Shown one piece after another: positions 44,791-57,100 of a stretch of 64,000 bases of DNA. The position numbers and the translations under genes were made by a program. The notes beneath the pieces were generated by a model, which worked only from the letters and a program-made list of their open reading frames with translations, was not told the origin of the DNA and did no database searches. How positions within the stretch are numbered: the stretch's first letter is position 1; each line of letters starts with the position of its first letter. The DNA comes from Methylobacterium brachythecii (GTDB taxonomy: Bacteria; Pseudomonadota; Alphaproteobacteria; Rhizobiales; Beijerinckiaceae), in assembly GCF_014196345.1 (NCBI RefSeq), contig NZ_JACIDN010000012.1:40904-104903 (forward strand), read 5' to 3'.

Positions 44791-46401
44791 TCACGCCCCG
44801 GTCGCGACGGCCTCCGATCCAGGAGCTTGGCTCCTGCCGCCCTGAACGAAGCCGAGCGCCCGCAGCCGCGCGATGGACGACTCGGCGTGCCGCTGGCTCT
44901 CGCTGCGCAGGATCTCCGTGTCGGTGATCGGCGTACCGTCGATCAGTAGCTTGATCTGACCGGCCTCGACCGCCTCGAATACCGCCTCGCCGAGATCGTC
45001 TTCTGCGAGCCGGGGCAGCACGACGGCATCCACCGGCGAGAGTCGGGACAGCTCGTGATAGGCGTTGGTCACGTCGAGCTGTCCGGCCGCCACCATGCGG
45101 AGTGCGAGTTCGTCCGCGTGGAGGTGCTCGGTGGAACTGTCGGCAGCGTCGGCCTCGCAGCCCTCGCCGAGCACGTCGAGAAGGCCGCGCGTCACCAGCA
45201 GGCTGACGAAACCCGCGAAGGCGCTACGATCCATCGCGGTCGCGCCGAGGCGTGCCGCGACGCCGGCCTCCCAGGTCCCGTAATCGAGCGCCCTGCCCTG
45301 GGCGCTGAAGATCGTGTCGAGGGCGGTGCGCTCCAAAGCGCTCTCGGCCCGCGCCCAGCCGTTGCGGCCCTCGTAGACGAAGCCGCGTCCGTCGGCGTCG
45401 GGCGAGCGGGTATGAAACAGGCTGCGATAGTGCAGGCCCCTCAGCCGTTCGTCGGTGAGGCGCCGGTCGATCGCCTGCCCCTTGTCGGCGTGGACGAGGA
45501 GCGATTGGCGGAACTGCCGGTTGCGGCAGAAGTCGAGATATTGCTCCAGCAGGATCTGGTCGCCGCCACAGGCGACGATGAGCCGGTCGCGGGCGGAGGG
45601 CTCTAGATTGTCGGTGAACATCGTGGCGAGCGTGGCGTCGGCGAGGTAGGCGAGCCCGGCGCTGCGGGCGCGCTTCGCGAAGTCGTGGAAGTAGCAGGGG
45701 GCGTTGTGCGCCTCCAGGAACTCGTGAATCAGGTAGGCGTCCTCGCCCGTGGCGATGCCGGGCGCCTCACCCTGCAGGATCTCCGTGAACAAGGTCCCAG
45801 GCGCGGCCATCTCGCGCATGAAGTCGAGCATGCCGCGACCGTGCCCGAGCTTGGCCCGCAGGTCCTCGACGCCGCCGGTATGGAACATCATGGCGTCGCG
45901 CACGATCTCGCGCGTCTTCCACCCCGGATAGGTGTTGTAGCTGATGAAGGCGACGCCGTCGGGCGTCAGGCGCAGTCGGCATTTGTCGAGGATCGCGTCC
46001 TGCACCTCGCTCGGCACCCAGCTGTAGACGCCGTGGCAGATCACGTAGTCGAAGCTTCCGAAGGAATCGTCGAGGTCCTGAACCAGCAGGTGCTCGAAGC
46101 GGACGTTGTCGATGCCCAGCGTCTCGGCCTGTTCGAGCGCCTGGGCGATGTGCTTGCCCGACGCGTCGATGCCGACGAAGCTCGCCTCGGGCATCCGGGC
46201 GGCGAGCGGCAACAGATTGCCTCCACCCGCGCAGCCGATTTCCAGAATTCGCGCCTTGGCCGGCGACGGAGGATTGAGCCCGAACAGCCGAGCGATGGCC
46301 GAGAGCCGGCGCGGATCGGTCGCCGGGAAGGCGCGCGAGGTATAGGGCACCTCGTCGTAGCTCGACGTCTCGGTGCGCGCGGCTTTCTGGATCGTGATCA
46401 T
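44791..46401 (-). CDS. SAM-dependent methyltransferase with methyltransferase-regulatory domain
   Basis: A 536-residue protein. Residues about 40-160 are a class I methyltransferase (ILEIGCAGGGNLLPLAARMPEASFVGIDASG as SAM site). Residues about 215-300 are the PF10119-type regulatory domain (EILQGEAPGIATGEDAYLIHEFLEAHNAPCYFHDFAKRA), and the remainder is a helical C-terminal part with DQILLEQYLDFCRNRQFRQSLLVH. The substrate is unknown. It lies 40 bases upstream-to-downstream of the IalB gene on the same strand (the IalB gene comes after it in reverse order), so co-transcription is possible but not clear. Confidence 0.85.
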   Translation of the reverse strand: MITIQKAARTETSSYDEVPYTSRAFPATDPRRLSAIARLFGLNPPSPAKARILEIGCAGGGNLLPLAARMPEASFVGIDASGKHIAQALEQAETLGIDNVRFEHLLVQDLDDSFGSFDYVICHGVYSWVPSEVQDAILDKCRLRLTPDGVAFISYNTYPGWKTREIVRDAMMFHTGGVEDLRAKLGHGRGMLDFMREMAAPGTLFTEILQGEAPGIATGEDAYLIHEFLEAHNAPCYFHDFAKRARSAGLAYLADATLATMFTDNLEPSARDRLIVACGGDQILLEQYLDFCRNRQFRQSLLVHADKGQAIDRRLTDERLRGLHYRSLFHTRSPDADGRGFVYEGRNGWARAESALERTALDTIFSAQGRALDYGTWEAGVAARLGATAMDRSAFAGFVSLLVTRGLLDVLGEGCEADAADSSTEHLHADELALRMVAAGQLDVTNAYHELSRLSPVDAVVLPRLAEDDLGEAVFEAVEAGQIKLLIDGTPITDTEILRSESQRHAESSIARLRALGFVQGGRSQAPGSEAVATGA

Positions 46402-46441
46402 GGGTGCCTCGTCCCTCGTCCGTGGTGTCGATCCCGGTCGT

Positions 46442-47149
46442 TCAGCGGATAGAGGCCTCGAGCGCCTGCCCGAACCCGTCGCTCGCGATCACCGCCTCGA
46501 TCGGGCGTGACGGAAGATCGCTTCGGGCGGCGAAGCCGCGTCCGTCCCTGCCGCTCGCCGCGAACCGCATCCGCAGGCCGGCCCCGGCCCGCAATGCTGC
46601 GATGTCAGCCGGCTTCAGCGGGAGCACGACGTGGCATCCCGTCGGGTCGCAGAGCGTCGGATGCAGCACGAAGCGCAGGATATCCGTCGTCACGGCCCCC
46701 TTGGCAGCAGGCGGCGCCCTCTTCCCGGTCTTCGCGATCTCGCGCGCCGACGAGGCGAGGCTGGCCGAGGGCTGACCGAGCACGAGGGGATGCGCCGCCT
46801 CGATCGTCACCGGACTCGACAGATCGAGGCCGAGGGGAAGCCCGACGAGGGCTGCGGGCTTGCCGCGGTCGTCCGTCGACAGCACGAAATCTGCGACGCC
46901 CGTTCCGGCGGCGTCCCTTGCCAGCGCCCGCAAACTGCAGAACCGCTGCCCCAGACGGGGAACCTCGTCGCAATCGAGCGACCATCCGGCGAAGCGCTCG
47001 TTGCGGCGCTTCACCTCACCGTCGCGGAAGAGCTCGCGGTCCACCGCCGCCGTGGTGAAGCCCTTCGTCGCCGCGCCTTGCTGTGCGGCTGCGGGGACGG
47101 CGGCGGCCAACACGGCACAGCCCGCGCCGATCAGGGTCAGGAGGCGCAT
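46442..47149 (-). CDS. Invasion-associated locus B (IalB) family periplasmic protein
   Basis: A 235-residue exported protein. Residues 1-22 form the signal peptide (MRLLTLIGAGCAVLAAAVPAAA). The IalB domain is seen in FAGWSLDCDEVPRLGQRFCSLRALARD, LPLGLDLSSPVTIEAAHPLVLG, HPTLCDPTGCHVVLPL and RMRFAASGRDG. The paired Cys are typical. Named for Bartonella invasion, the family is widespread in free-living alphaproteobacteria, where its role is unclear. The start ATG sits 8 bases after the upstream Ala/Pro-rich gene, so the two form an operon. Confidence 0.82.
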   Translation of the reverse strand: MRLLTLIGAGCAVLAAAVPAAAQQGAATKGFTTAAVDRELFRDGEVKRRNERFAGWSLDCDEVPRLGQRFCSLRALARDAAGTGVADFVLSTDDRGKPAALVGLPLGLDLSSPVTIEAAHPLVLGQPSASLASSAREIAKTGKRAPPAAKGAVTTDILRFVLHPTLCDPTGCHVVLPLKPADIAALRAGAGLRMRFAASGRDGRGFAARSDLPSRPIEAVIASDGFGQALEASIR

Positions 47150-47157
47150 CGGCCGGC

Positions 47158-47925
47158 TCACTGGTTGAGGGCCAGCCCGACCGCCACCACGACGCAGCCC
47201 GTGCCCGGCGCCGGCAGGAGCAGATGGCGGGACGCGCCCTGCTCCTGGGTCATCGCGACCCCGCCGAAGTCGCCGACCTGGCGGCCGGCCTTCTTGAGGT
47301 CGCCCTCGACGTCGCCGCAGGAGCGCGTGGTCGGATAGACCTGCACGGTCGTCGCCTCGCAGCCCGGTCCCTCCGGCGCCGCCACGAGGACAGTGGCCGC
47401 CTTCGGCGCGACCTTGTTGCTGTAGCTCAACGCCACGATCGACTGGAACATATGCTCGTCCGGACCCTTCTGGGACCAGGTCGAGACCGCGGCATGGGCC
47501 GTGTCGATGGTGCTGCTCGATGCCTTCGAGATGGTGTCTACGCAGCGTCCGAGCTTGGCCTCTCGGGCGTGGCGGACGGGCTCGGCCACGACGGCGGCAG
47601 GGTCGGTGGCAGCCGCAGCAGGCGCTGCGGGCGGAGTGGCCTGGTCGGCGGCAGCGGCCGTGGGTGCGACGGTCGGTGCGGGCGGAGTAGTCTTGGGAGG
47701 GGTCTCGGCCTTGCTGGCGGCGTGCGCGACCGGCTTGGGCCTGGGCTTCCTCACCGCCTGCGGTTTCGCGGGCGCCGGATCGCCTTGACCTTCGGCCTGC
47801 GCGACCTGAAATGCGCCCGGCTCCGGTTTTGCCGTCGCCGATGAGACGATCAGAACCGGCAGCACGGCACTCAGGACCCCGCCCATGATCAACATGCGCG
47901 GGCGATGAAATCTTTGGTCGATCAT
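47158..47925 (-). CDS. Exported Ala/Pro/Lys-rich hypothetical protein
   Basis: A 255-residue protein from ATG 47925. Residues 1-32 form a signal peptide (MLIMGGVLSAVLPVLIVSSATA core). A low-complexity linker follows (about 45-115: PAKPQAVRKPRPKPVAHAASKAETPPK, then Ala/Pro/Thr), of the kind that crosses the peptidoglycan. The C-terminal 130 residues form a folded domain with four Cys (GRCVD, GPGCEA, RSCGD, GTGCVV). I do not recognise this domain. It is coupled to the IalB gene (8-base gap), so both probably act in the cell envelope. Confidence 0.75.
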   Translation of the reverse strand: MIDQRFHRPRMLIMGGVLSAVLPVLIVSSATAKPEPGAFQVAQAEGQGDPAPAKPQAVRKPRPKPVAHAASKAETPPKTTPPAPTVAPTAAAADQATPPAAPAAAATDPAAVVAEPVRHAREAKLGRCVDTISKASSSTIDTAHAAVSTWSQKGPDEHMFQSIVALSYSNKVAPKAATVLVAAPEGPGCEATTVQVYPTTRSCGDVEGDLKKAGRQVGDFGGVAMTQEQGASRHLLLPAPGTGCVVVAVGLALNQ

Positions 47926-48060
47926 GGCGTGGCCCCGGCGCACTTATGGTTAACAAGTGATTTGCGCCGACGGAGAGTCGGTGAGCGCGCAGTCACCGGA
48001 AAGGCGGCGAGTTGGAAAACTGTTTGCCGAAACGGCGCCTTCGATCGACCGGACATGACG

Positions 48061-48087
48061 AAAGGGGCCCGGCTCGCGCCGGACCCC
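48061..48087 (-). terminator. Intrinsic terminator of the adhesin gene
   Basis: A 10-bp stem with one G-U pair (ggggtccggc-gcga-gccgggcccc on the minus strand, 48064-48087) starts 29 bases after the adhesin stop and is followed by TTT. Confidence 0.7.
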
Positions 48088-48115
48088 TCGAAACGCCGTC
48101 CCGATCGTGGCGGGA

Positions 48116-51100
48116 TCAGTTGAAGGTGTAGCTCGCACCTCCCATGATGCCAGCCGCACCCTTCTGGTTGTTCGGCGAGAAGCCCGCCGAGACGTTGATG
48201 CGCCACTTGCCGTCTTCCGACGTCCCGCCGAGGCCGATCGCGAGGCCCGCCGAGCCGTGATAGCCGCTGGCGCCGATGCCCAGCGAGATCTTGCCCGGCC
48301 GGTCGTCGAAGCGGATGCCTGCGGTCGCCAGGGCGATCGAGGTGCCCGCATAGGCCGCCATCTTGGCGCTGCGGAACTGGTACTCGGTGATCTGCGCCAG
48401 GTTGTTGTACTGGTTGCTCAGAGCACTCTGCAGCTGGCCGACGTTGACCGCGTCGGTCGGCGCGACACCCGCCGCGACGTTCGAGACCGTCACCGGAGCA
48501 CCGGCGGTACCGCCGAGAAGAGCCAGCGTGTTGGACCGCGTGCCGTCCGGGTTCGTCGAGTACTGGACGGAATTGGCCGAGGCCGCGTTGAGCTGTCCGA
48601 CATTCACCGCGTCGGTGAGGGCAACACCCGCAGCGACGTTGTGGATGGTGACCGGGCCGGAGCCCGTCGGGTTCAGCGTGACCGACTGGTAGTTCGTGGT
48701 TCCCGTGGCCGTGGTGTCGTACTGGAGGCTGCGAGCGGAGAGCGCGGTCAGCTGTCCCGTATTGGCCGCGTCGGTCGCGTTGACGCCCGCCGCGACGTTG
48801 GTGATGCGCCGCTCGTTGCCGGCTGAACCCACCGAGACCACGTTGGCGACACCGCCATCCGTCGAGCCCGCTCCGAGGGCTACCGAGTTGGTGCCGCTGG
48901 AGGTGGCGCCGTTGCCGAGAGCGGTCGAGCGAGCCCCCGAGGCCACCGCCCCGAAGCCGCCGACCGAGGCGTTGGCACCGGTCGCGGCCGGGATGGCCGC
49001 ACCAGCAGTGTTGTCGGAGACGAAAGCCCCACCCTTGCTGCCGACGATGCTCGAGATCGCCTGGTTGGTCGCGTAGAGCTGGCTTCCGTTCACCGCGTCC
49101 GTAGAGGTCGCGGAGAGGGTCCCTGCGGCCAGACCACTCATCGTGACCGGGGCGAGCGTCCCGCCCTTGGTCAGGTCGATGGCGTTGGTCGGGTTGCCGG
49201 CTGCATCGGTGGTGTATTGGACGGAGGCCTTGTTGCCGGCGGTGATGGCGTCGCCGACATTGGTGTAGGTGTTGCCGGCCACCGTATAGCTCGGTCCGAT
49301 GATCTGGCCGGTTGTGGAGTTGTAGGTCGAGCCGCCGCCGAAGCTGTTGGCGATCGAGGTTCCGATGTTGCTCACGGCACCCGAGAGCTGGTTCACGTTG
49401 ACGGCGTCGGTCCCGGCTGTGCCCGCCGCGACGTTGCTGATGGTGCGCTCGGCTCCGGCGGAGCCGACCGAGACCGTGCCGACCGAGTTCTGCGGAGCGG
49501 CCAGACCGAAGGCGTTGTAGTTGGTCCGGGCACCGGTCGATGCGACCGAGCCCTGGCCGAGGGCGACGTTGGAGCCGGTCAGGCCGGCCGTGATGCTGGC
49601 GCCGCTGCCGACGACGGTCGAGTTGGCGACACCGTTATCGACCGCCGAGTTGCCGATCGAGGTGGAGCCGGCCCCCGAGGCGACAGCCCCGAAGCCACCC
49701 GCCGAGGCGTTCGCCCCGGTGGCGACGGCATTTGCCTTGCCGCCGGTGTTGTCGGCGACGAACGCGCCGATCTTGCCGTTGTTGATGCCGTTGTCGAGTG
49801 CGGTCAGGGCCGAGCCGACATTGGTGTAGGATCCACCGGCGACGTTGTAGGTCGGTCCGGCGACCGTGCCGTCGGCATTGACCTTGGAGCCGCCGCCGAG
49901 AGCGGTGGAGACCGACTGGGCCGTACCGAAGAGCTGCGAGCCGTTCACCGCATCGGTGGAGGTTGCCCCCACGGTGCCGGCGGCGAGGTTCGTCAGGTTC
50001 TGGGCCGCACCCGGAGCGGTGCCGGAGGCACCGGTCGCGATGAGGGCGACCTGGTTCGGCGAGGCCGTCCGCTGGACGACGCCGCCACCGGCCGCGCTGC
50101 CCGCGACCGCGCTGGCGACGTCGGCGTAGGTGGTGCCGTTGACGGTGAAGCCCCCGGTCAGCTTGCCGGTCGTCGTATCGTAGGTCGTGCCGCCGCCGAG
50201 TGAGGTGGCGACCGTTCCGCCGAGGTTCGACGCAGCGCCGGAGAGCTGTGCGACGTTGACGGCATCGGTGTTGGCCTTGCCGGCAGCGACGTTGGAGATG
50301 GTGCGCTCGGCACCGACGGCACCGACCGAGACCGTGCCCACCGCGTTCTGCAGCGGGGTCAGGCCGAAGGCGGTGTAGTTGGCCTGGGCGCCGGTCGTGG
50401 CGACCGAGCCCTGGCCGAGGGCGACGTTGGAACCGGTCAGGCCCGCCGTGATGGTCGCGCCGTTGCCGAGGACGGTGGAGTTGGCGACACCGTTATCGAC
50501 CGCGGAGTTGCCGAGGGCGGTGGAGCCTGCTCCCGAAGCGACCGCTCCGAAGCCGCCGGCCGTGGCGTTGGCACCGGAGGCGACCGGTGCGGCGGCGCCG
50601 GCTGCATTGTTCGAGCGGAAGGCGCCTGCCTGCCCGCCGTCGAGGGCGGTGAGGGCCGAGCCGACGTCGGAGTAGTTGCCGCTGGCGAGCTTGTAGGTCG
50701 GAGCGACCACGGCGCCGTTGGCATCGACCGTCGAGCCGCCGCCGAGCGCCGTGGAGACCGACTGTGCGGTTCCGTAGAGCTGGCTGCCGTTGACGGCTTG
50801 GTTGGACGTCGCGTTGACCGCGCCGGCGGCGAGGTTGCCGAGCGTCACCGGCGTTCCGGCGGTTGTGCCGACGAGGCCGACGGTGTTCGACGAAGTGGCC
50901 GGCGTCGGGGTACCCGCCGCGTCGGTGTATTGCACGGGCAGCTGCCCGAGCGTCACTGCGCCTGTGGCCGTGGTGGCGTTGGCGAGCCCGGTCATCGAGA
51001 CCGGAGCCAGCGTGTTGCCCTTGGTCAGGTCGATGGTGGGCTGAGGATTGCCGGCTCCGTCGGTAGCATATTGGACCGCGGCCTTGTTGCCGGCAGCCAG

Positions 51101-54100
51101 TGCGTCGCCGACATTGCCGTAGGTGTTGCCGCCGACGATGTAGCTCGGAGCGGACACGGTGCCGTCGGTGTTGACGGTGGAGCCGCCGCCGAGATTTTTT
51201 GCGACCGACTGAGCTGCCCCGAAGAGCTGGCCTCCGTTCACGGCGTCGGTCGAGCCAGCACCGACGGTGCCGTTTGCGACGTTGGTGAGGTTCTGAGCCG
51301 CGCCCGGTGCCGTACCGGAGGCGCCCAGAGCGGTGACGGCGACTTGGTTGGCCGTCGCCGTCCGTTGGACGACACCGCCACCGGCTGCGCTGCCCGCGAT
51401 GGCGCCGGCGACGTCGGCATAGGTGGTGCCGTTGACGGTGACGCCGCCGGTCAGCTTGCCGGTGGTGGCGTTGTAGGTGGTGCCGCCGCCGATGGTGGTG
51501 GCGACCGATCCACCGAGGTTCGACGCAGCGCCAGTGAGCTGGGCGACGTTGACGGCATCGGTATTGGCTTTGCCGGCGGCGACGTTGGAGATGGTGCGCT
51601 CGGCGCCCACGGCACCGACCGAGACCGTGCCCACCGCGTTCTGCAGCGGGGTCAGGCCGAAGGCGGCGTAGTTGGCCTGGGCGCCGGTCGAAGCGATCGA
51701 ACCTTGGCCGAGGGCGACGTTGGAGCCGGTGACGCCGGCGGTGATGCTGGCGCCGCTGCCGACAACCGTCGAGTTGGCGACGCCGTTGTCGAGCGCCGAG
51801 TTACCAATCGCAGTCGATGCGGCGCCCGAGGCAACGGCTCCGAAGCCACCTGCCGAGGCGTTCGTACCGGTGGCGGCGGCGTTCGCCTTGGCGGCGGTGT
51901 TGTCGGCGACGAAGGCACCGATTTTGCCGCTGTTGATGCCGTTGTCGATGGCGCTGAGTGCCGATCCGACATTGGTGTAGCTACCTCCGGCGACATTGTA
52001 GGTCGGGGCGGAGATGGAGCCGTCGGCATTGACCTTGGAGGTGCCGCCGAAGTTGGTGGCGACGGATTGCGCCGTTCCGAAGAGCTGGCCTCCGTTCACG
52101 GCGTCGGTCGAGCCAGCACCGACGGTGCCGTTTGCGACGTTGGTCAGGTTCTGGGCTGCGCCCGGTGCCGTGCCGCTGCCAGCCGGGGCGACCAGCGCGA
52201 GTTGGCCCGCGGTTGCGGTGCGCTGCACCGTTCCGGCCGCACCGTTGGTGATGTTGGTGATGTTGGTCGTGTTGGTGGTGACCTGCTGGTTGGTGGCGTT
52301 GAGCTGCGAGCCGTTCACCGCATCTGTGGAGGTCGTCGAGAGGCGCCCTGCCGCAACGTTGGTGATGGTGCGCTCGGAACCGGCTGCGCCGACCGAGACC
52401 GTTCCGGCGGGAGCGACCCCGGCAAAGGCGTAGGTCGTGCCGCCGATGACGGCATTCGGGGTTCCGACGGCATTGGCCACGACGGTGGAGCCTTGGCCGA
52501 GGGCGACGTTGGAGCCGGTCAAGCCGGCCGTGATGCTGGCGCCGCTGCCGAGGACGGTGGAGTTGGCGACACCGTTGTCGAGTGCCGAGTTACCGATCGC
52601 GGTCGATGCGGCGCCCGAGGCGACCGCCCCGAAGCCACCTGCCGAGGCGTTCGCCCCGGTGGCGGCGGCGTTCGCCTTGCCGCCGGTGTTGTCGGCGACG
52701 AAGGCACCGATCTTGCCGTTGTTGATGCCGTTATCGATGGCGCTGAGGGCCGATCCGACGTTGTTGTAGCTGCCTCCGGCGACATTGTAGGTCGGGGCGG
52801 AGATGGAGCCGTCGGCGTTGACCTTGGAGGTGCCGCCGAAGTTGGTGGCGACCGACTGGGCCGTTCCGAAGAGCTGGCCTCCGTTCACCGCGTCGGTCGA
52901 GCCAGCGGCGACGGTGCCGTTTGCGACGTTGGTGAGGTTCTGGGCTACACCCGGAGCGGTACCAGAGGCGCCCAGGGCGGTGATGGCGACTTGGTTGGCC
53001 GTCGCCGTCCGCTGGACGACACCCCCGCCGGCTGCGCTGCCTGCGATGGCGCCTGCGACGTCGGCATAGGTGGTGCCGTTGACGGTGAAGCCGCCGGCCA
53101 GCTTGCCGGTGGTGGCGTTGTAGGTCGTGCCGCCGCCGATGGTGGTGGCGACCGTTCCGCCGAGGTTCGACGCAGCACCGGTGAGCTGTGCGACGTTGAC
53201 GGCATCGGTGTTGGCCTTGCCGGCGGCGACATTGGAGATGGTACGCTCGGCGCCGACGGCACCGACCGAGACCGTGCCCACCGCGTTCTGCAGCGGGGTC
53301 AGGCCGAAGGCAGTGTAGTTGGCTTGGGCACCGGTCGAGGCGACCGAGCCCTGGCCGAGGGCGACGTTGGAGCCGGTGACGCCCGCAGCGACGTTGGCCC
53401 CGTTGCCGAGAACCGTGGAGTTGGCGATGCCGTTGTCGGTGGCGTTGTTGCCGAGAGCGGTGGAGGCGGCGGCCGTGGCCGACGAGCCGTAACCGCCTGC
53501 CGTGGCAGCGGCGCCCGAGGCAACCGGGTTGGCCGCGCCGGCCGGGCGGTTCGAGGCGAACGGGCCGTTGCCGATCGCGGTGTTGAGTTGCCCGACATTG
53601 ACCGCGTCGGTGTTGGCCGTGCCGGCGGCCAGGTTGTGCAGTGTGACCGTGCCGGCAGCTGCGCCGACCAGGGCCATGTCGTTGCTGCGCACCTGCGGCG
53701 TCGCCGTACCCGCGGCGTTGGAATACTGGACCGGGGCCAGCGTCTGCAGGTTGGTGATGGCGGTGCCGACATTGGTCGCGGTGGTGCCGAAGGTGTTGTA
53801 GGCCGGCGCGGTCAGACCGCCACCCGCGCTGTAGGTCGAACCGCCACCGAGATCGGTGGCGACCGCGTTGCCGAGTGCCGTGGTCTGGGCGGTGACGGCA
53901 GTGACATTGGTGTTGGTCGTGTTGAGCTGCGAGCCGTTCACCGCATCCTTCGAAGCAGCGGTGACCGCTCCGTTAGCGACGTTGGTGAGGACCTGGGCTG
54001 CGCCCGGGGCCGCGCCGGTGCCACCTACCGCGACCAGCGCGAGTTGGTCTGCCGTGCCGGTGCGTTGCACGGTGCCGACCGCGCCGTTCGTGATGTTTGT

Positions 54101-57100
54101 GATGTTGGTGGTGTTGGTGGTGACCTGCTGGTTCGTGGCATCGAGCTGCGAGCCGTTCACCGCATCCGTCGAGGTCGTCGAGAGACGGCCTGCCGCGACG
54201 TTGGTGATGGTGCGCTCGGCACCGGCTGCGCCGACCGAGACCGTTCCGGCCGGAGCTGCTCCGGCGAAAGCGTAGGTCTTGCCGCCGATGACGGCGTTCG
54301 GCGTGGCGACGGCGGTGCCGACGACTGTGGAGCCTTGGCCGAGGGCGACGTTGGAGCCGGTGGCGCCCGCAGCGACATTCGCGCCGTTGCCGATGACGGT
54401 CGAGTTGGCGATGCCGTTGTCGGTGGCGTTGTTGCCGAGGGCGGTGGAGGCGGCTGCCGTGGCGGACGACCCGTAGCCGCCTGCCGTGGCAGCGGCGCCG
54501 GAGGCGACCGGGTTTGCCGCGCCGGCCGGGCGGTTGGAGGCGAACGGACCGTTGCCGATCGCGGTGTTCAACTGGCCGACATTGACTGCGTCGGTATTGG
54601 CCGTGCCGGCCGCGAGGTTGTGCAGCGTGACCGTGCCGGCAGCAGCGCCGACCAGAGCCATGTCGTTGCTGCGCACCTGCGGCGTCGCCGTGCCCGCAGC
54701 GTTCGAATACTGGACCGGCGCCAGCGTCTGCAGGTTGGTGATGGCGGCGCCGACGTTGGTCGCGGTGGTGCCGAAGGTGTTGTAGGCCGGCGCGGTCAGG
54801 CCGCCCCCTGCGGTATAGGTCGAACCGCCACCGAGATCGGCGGCGACCGCGTTGCCGAGGGCCGTGGTCTGGGCGGTGACGGCGGTGACGTTGGTGTTGG
54901 TCGTGTTGAGCTGCGAGCCGTTCACCGCGTCGGTCGAGGTCGGGTTAAGCGCGCCCGCCGCGACGTTGGTGAGGTTCTGAGTCGCGCCCGGTGCCGTGCC
55001 GCTGCCGGCCGGGGCGACCAGCGCGAGTTGGCCTGCCGTTGCGGTGCGCTGCACCGGTCCGGCCGCGCCGTTGGTGATGTTGGTGATGTTGGTGGTGTTG
55101 GTGGTGACCTGCTGGTTGGTGGCGTTGAGCTGCGAGCCGTTCACCGCATCGGTGGAGGTGGTCGAGAGACGGCCTGCCGCGACGTTGGTGATGGTGCGCT
55201 CGGCACCGGCCGACCCGACCGAGACCGTTCCGGCCGGAGCGACCCCGGCGAAGCCGTAGGTGTTTCCGCCGATGACGGCATTCGGGGTTCCGACGGCGTT
55301 GGCCGTCACGTTGGAGCCTTGGCCGAGGGCGACGTTGGAGCCGGTCAGGCCAGCGGTGATGGTGGCGGCATTGCCGAGGACGGTGGAGTTGGCGGTGCCG
55401 TTGTCGGTGGCGGAGTTGCCGATCACGGTCGACGCCTTGCCGGTCGCGGACGAGCCGTAGCCTCCTGCCGAAGCGTTCTGCCCGGTGGCAACGGCCGCTC
55501 CCTTGGCCGCAGTATTGTCGGAGACGAAGGTGGCGCTGGTGCCTGAGGTCACATTCAGCGCAGCGATCGCCGCGCTCACCGTCGTGTAGTTCTTTCCGGC
55601 GACAGTGTAGCTCGGAGCCGTATAGGCGCCTGTCGTCGGATCGAAGGCCGAGCCGAGCGTCGTCGCGACGTTGTTTGCGACGGAGGTGAGCTGGCGAAGG
55701 TTGACCGCGTCGGTGGCCTGCGTGCCGCCCGCCACGTTGGTGATCTGCCGCTCGCCGCCAGCCGCGCCGACCGAGACGGCGCCGTTGGTAGAAGCGACAA
55801 TCGTCTGCGAGAACGCCTCGGCGGCACCGGTGAGGCCAGCGCGCGTGGACGTCGAGCCCGCGCCGAGCGCCACCGAGCTGCCTGCGGTCGCCGAAGCGGC
55901 CGAGCCGATCGCGACATCGTTGATGACCGTCCCGCCGGAAACGCCGGCGGTGCTGTTGGCGCCCAAAGCGATCGCGTTGGTGCCGTAGGCGCTCGAGACG
56001 AAGCCCTGAGCGATGGTGAAATCGCCGGTAGCGACGGACTGGCGGCCGACCGCGATCGCGCGAAGGCCACTTGCCGTGTTGTTCACGCCTAGAGCGACGC
56101 CGCCGTTACCCGAGGCCGTATTGTTGACACCGATGGCGGTGGCATAGCCGCCGCTGGCCAGGTTGTCGGCACCGATGGCCGTCGAGAAGAAGCCGTTCGT
56201 GCTGCCGGCATTGTTGTTGTAGCCGAGCGCGACACCACCGCCGGTGTTGATGACCGAATTCTCGCCGATCGCCACCGCGGACGGGGTCATGGTTAGCGTA
56301 CCGGTCGCCGAATTGAGGAGTTGCTGGTTGGGATTTCCAGCCGTGCGGAAATCGATGACGCCCTGGGCGACGGCGGATCCCGGCGCCTTGGTGTTGGTGC
56401 CGATCGCGATCGAGTTGAGGAAGGTGGCATTGGCGGCGTTGCCCAGGGCGATCGTGCCGTCGAGCGTGGCATTGGACGTGTTGCCGATGGCGAGGGCGCC
56501 AGTGCCGGTCGCAGTGTTGGTGTTGCCCAGGCCGACGGCGCCGGTGCCGGTTGCGGTGTTGTTCGCACCCATCGCCAGGGCGCCGGTGCCGGTCGCCACG
56601 TTCGGATCACCGATGGCCACCGCGCCATTGCCGTTCGCGGTGTTGCCGACGCCGATCGAGACGGCTTTGCCGCCCTCTGCGAGGGCACCAGCTCCGAGGG
56701 CCACGGCACCGGTGGTCAGCGACTTCGCAGCGACACCGATCGCGATGGCGTTGACTGCGCCAGCTGACGTGGTCGCGGTATTTCCGATGGCGATGGCCGT
56801 GATGTCGCCTGCCGTCGCCCCCGTATTCGAGGCTCCGCCCAGACCGGTGATGACGCCGCCGCCAAAGCTGATGCCGACGTTGTTATTGAGGGCAAAGCCG
56901 TTGGTAGAGGACACGCCGCAATTCGCGGAGTTCACCAACTGACCATTCGCATCGAGGATACTGGCGCCCAGCTGCTGGTTGCTGAGAAGTCCGAAGTTGG
57001 TCGTCAGCAGGCTGCCGAGGCCGCTGAGGCCAAGGCCAGAGAGCAAGCCGCCGATTCCGGTTGTCACAGGCTGCAGCGTGGGCAGCGTGACGCTGATGCC

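Noticed and set aside
50798..55546. A 1582-codon open frame on the plus strand opposite the adhesin
   Set aside because: It is exactly antisense to the repetitive adhesin, has no ribosome site, and its product is a low-complexity Gly/Asp/Arg/Val repeat mirroring the adhesin codons. The true frame has a signal region and a YadA anchor.
49400..55800. Repeats in the adhesin as a possible CRISPR array
   Set aside because: Repeat units are hundreds of bases long, in frame and coding, with no short constant repeats separated by unique spacers and no cas genes.
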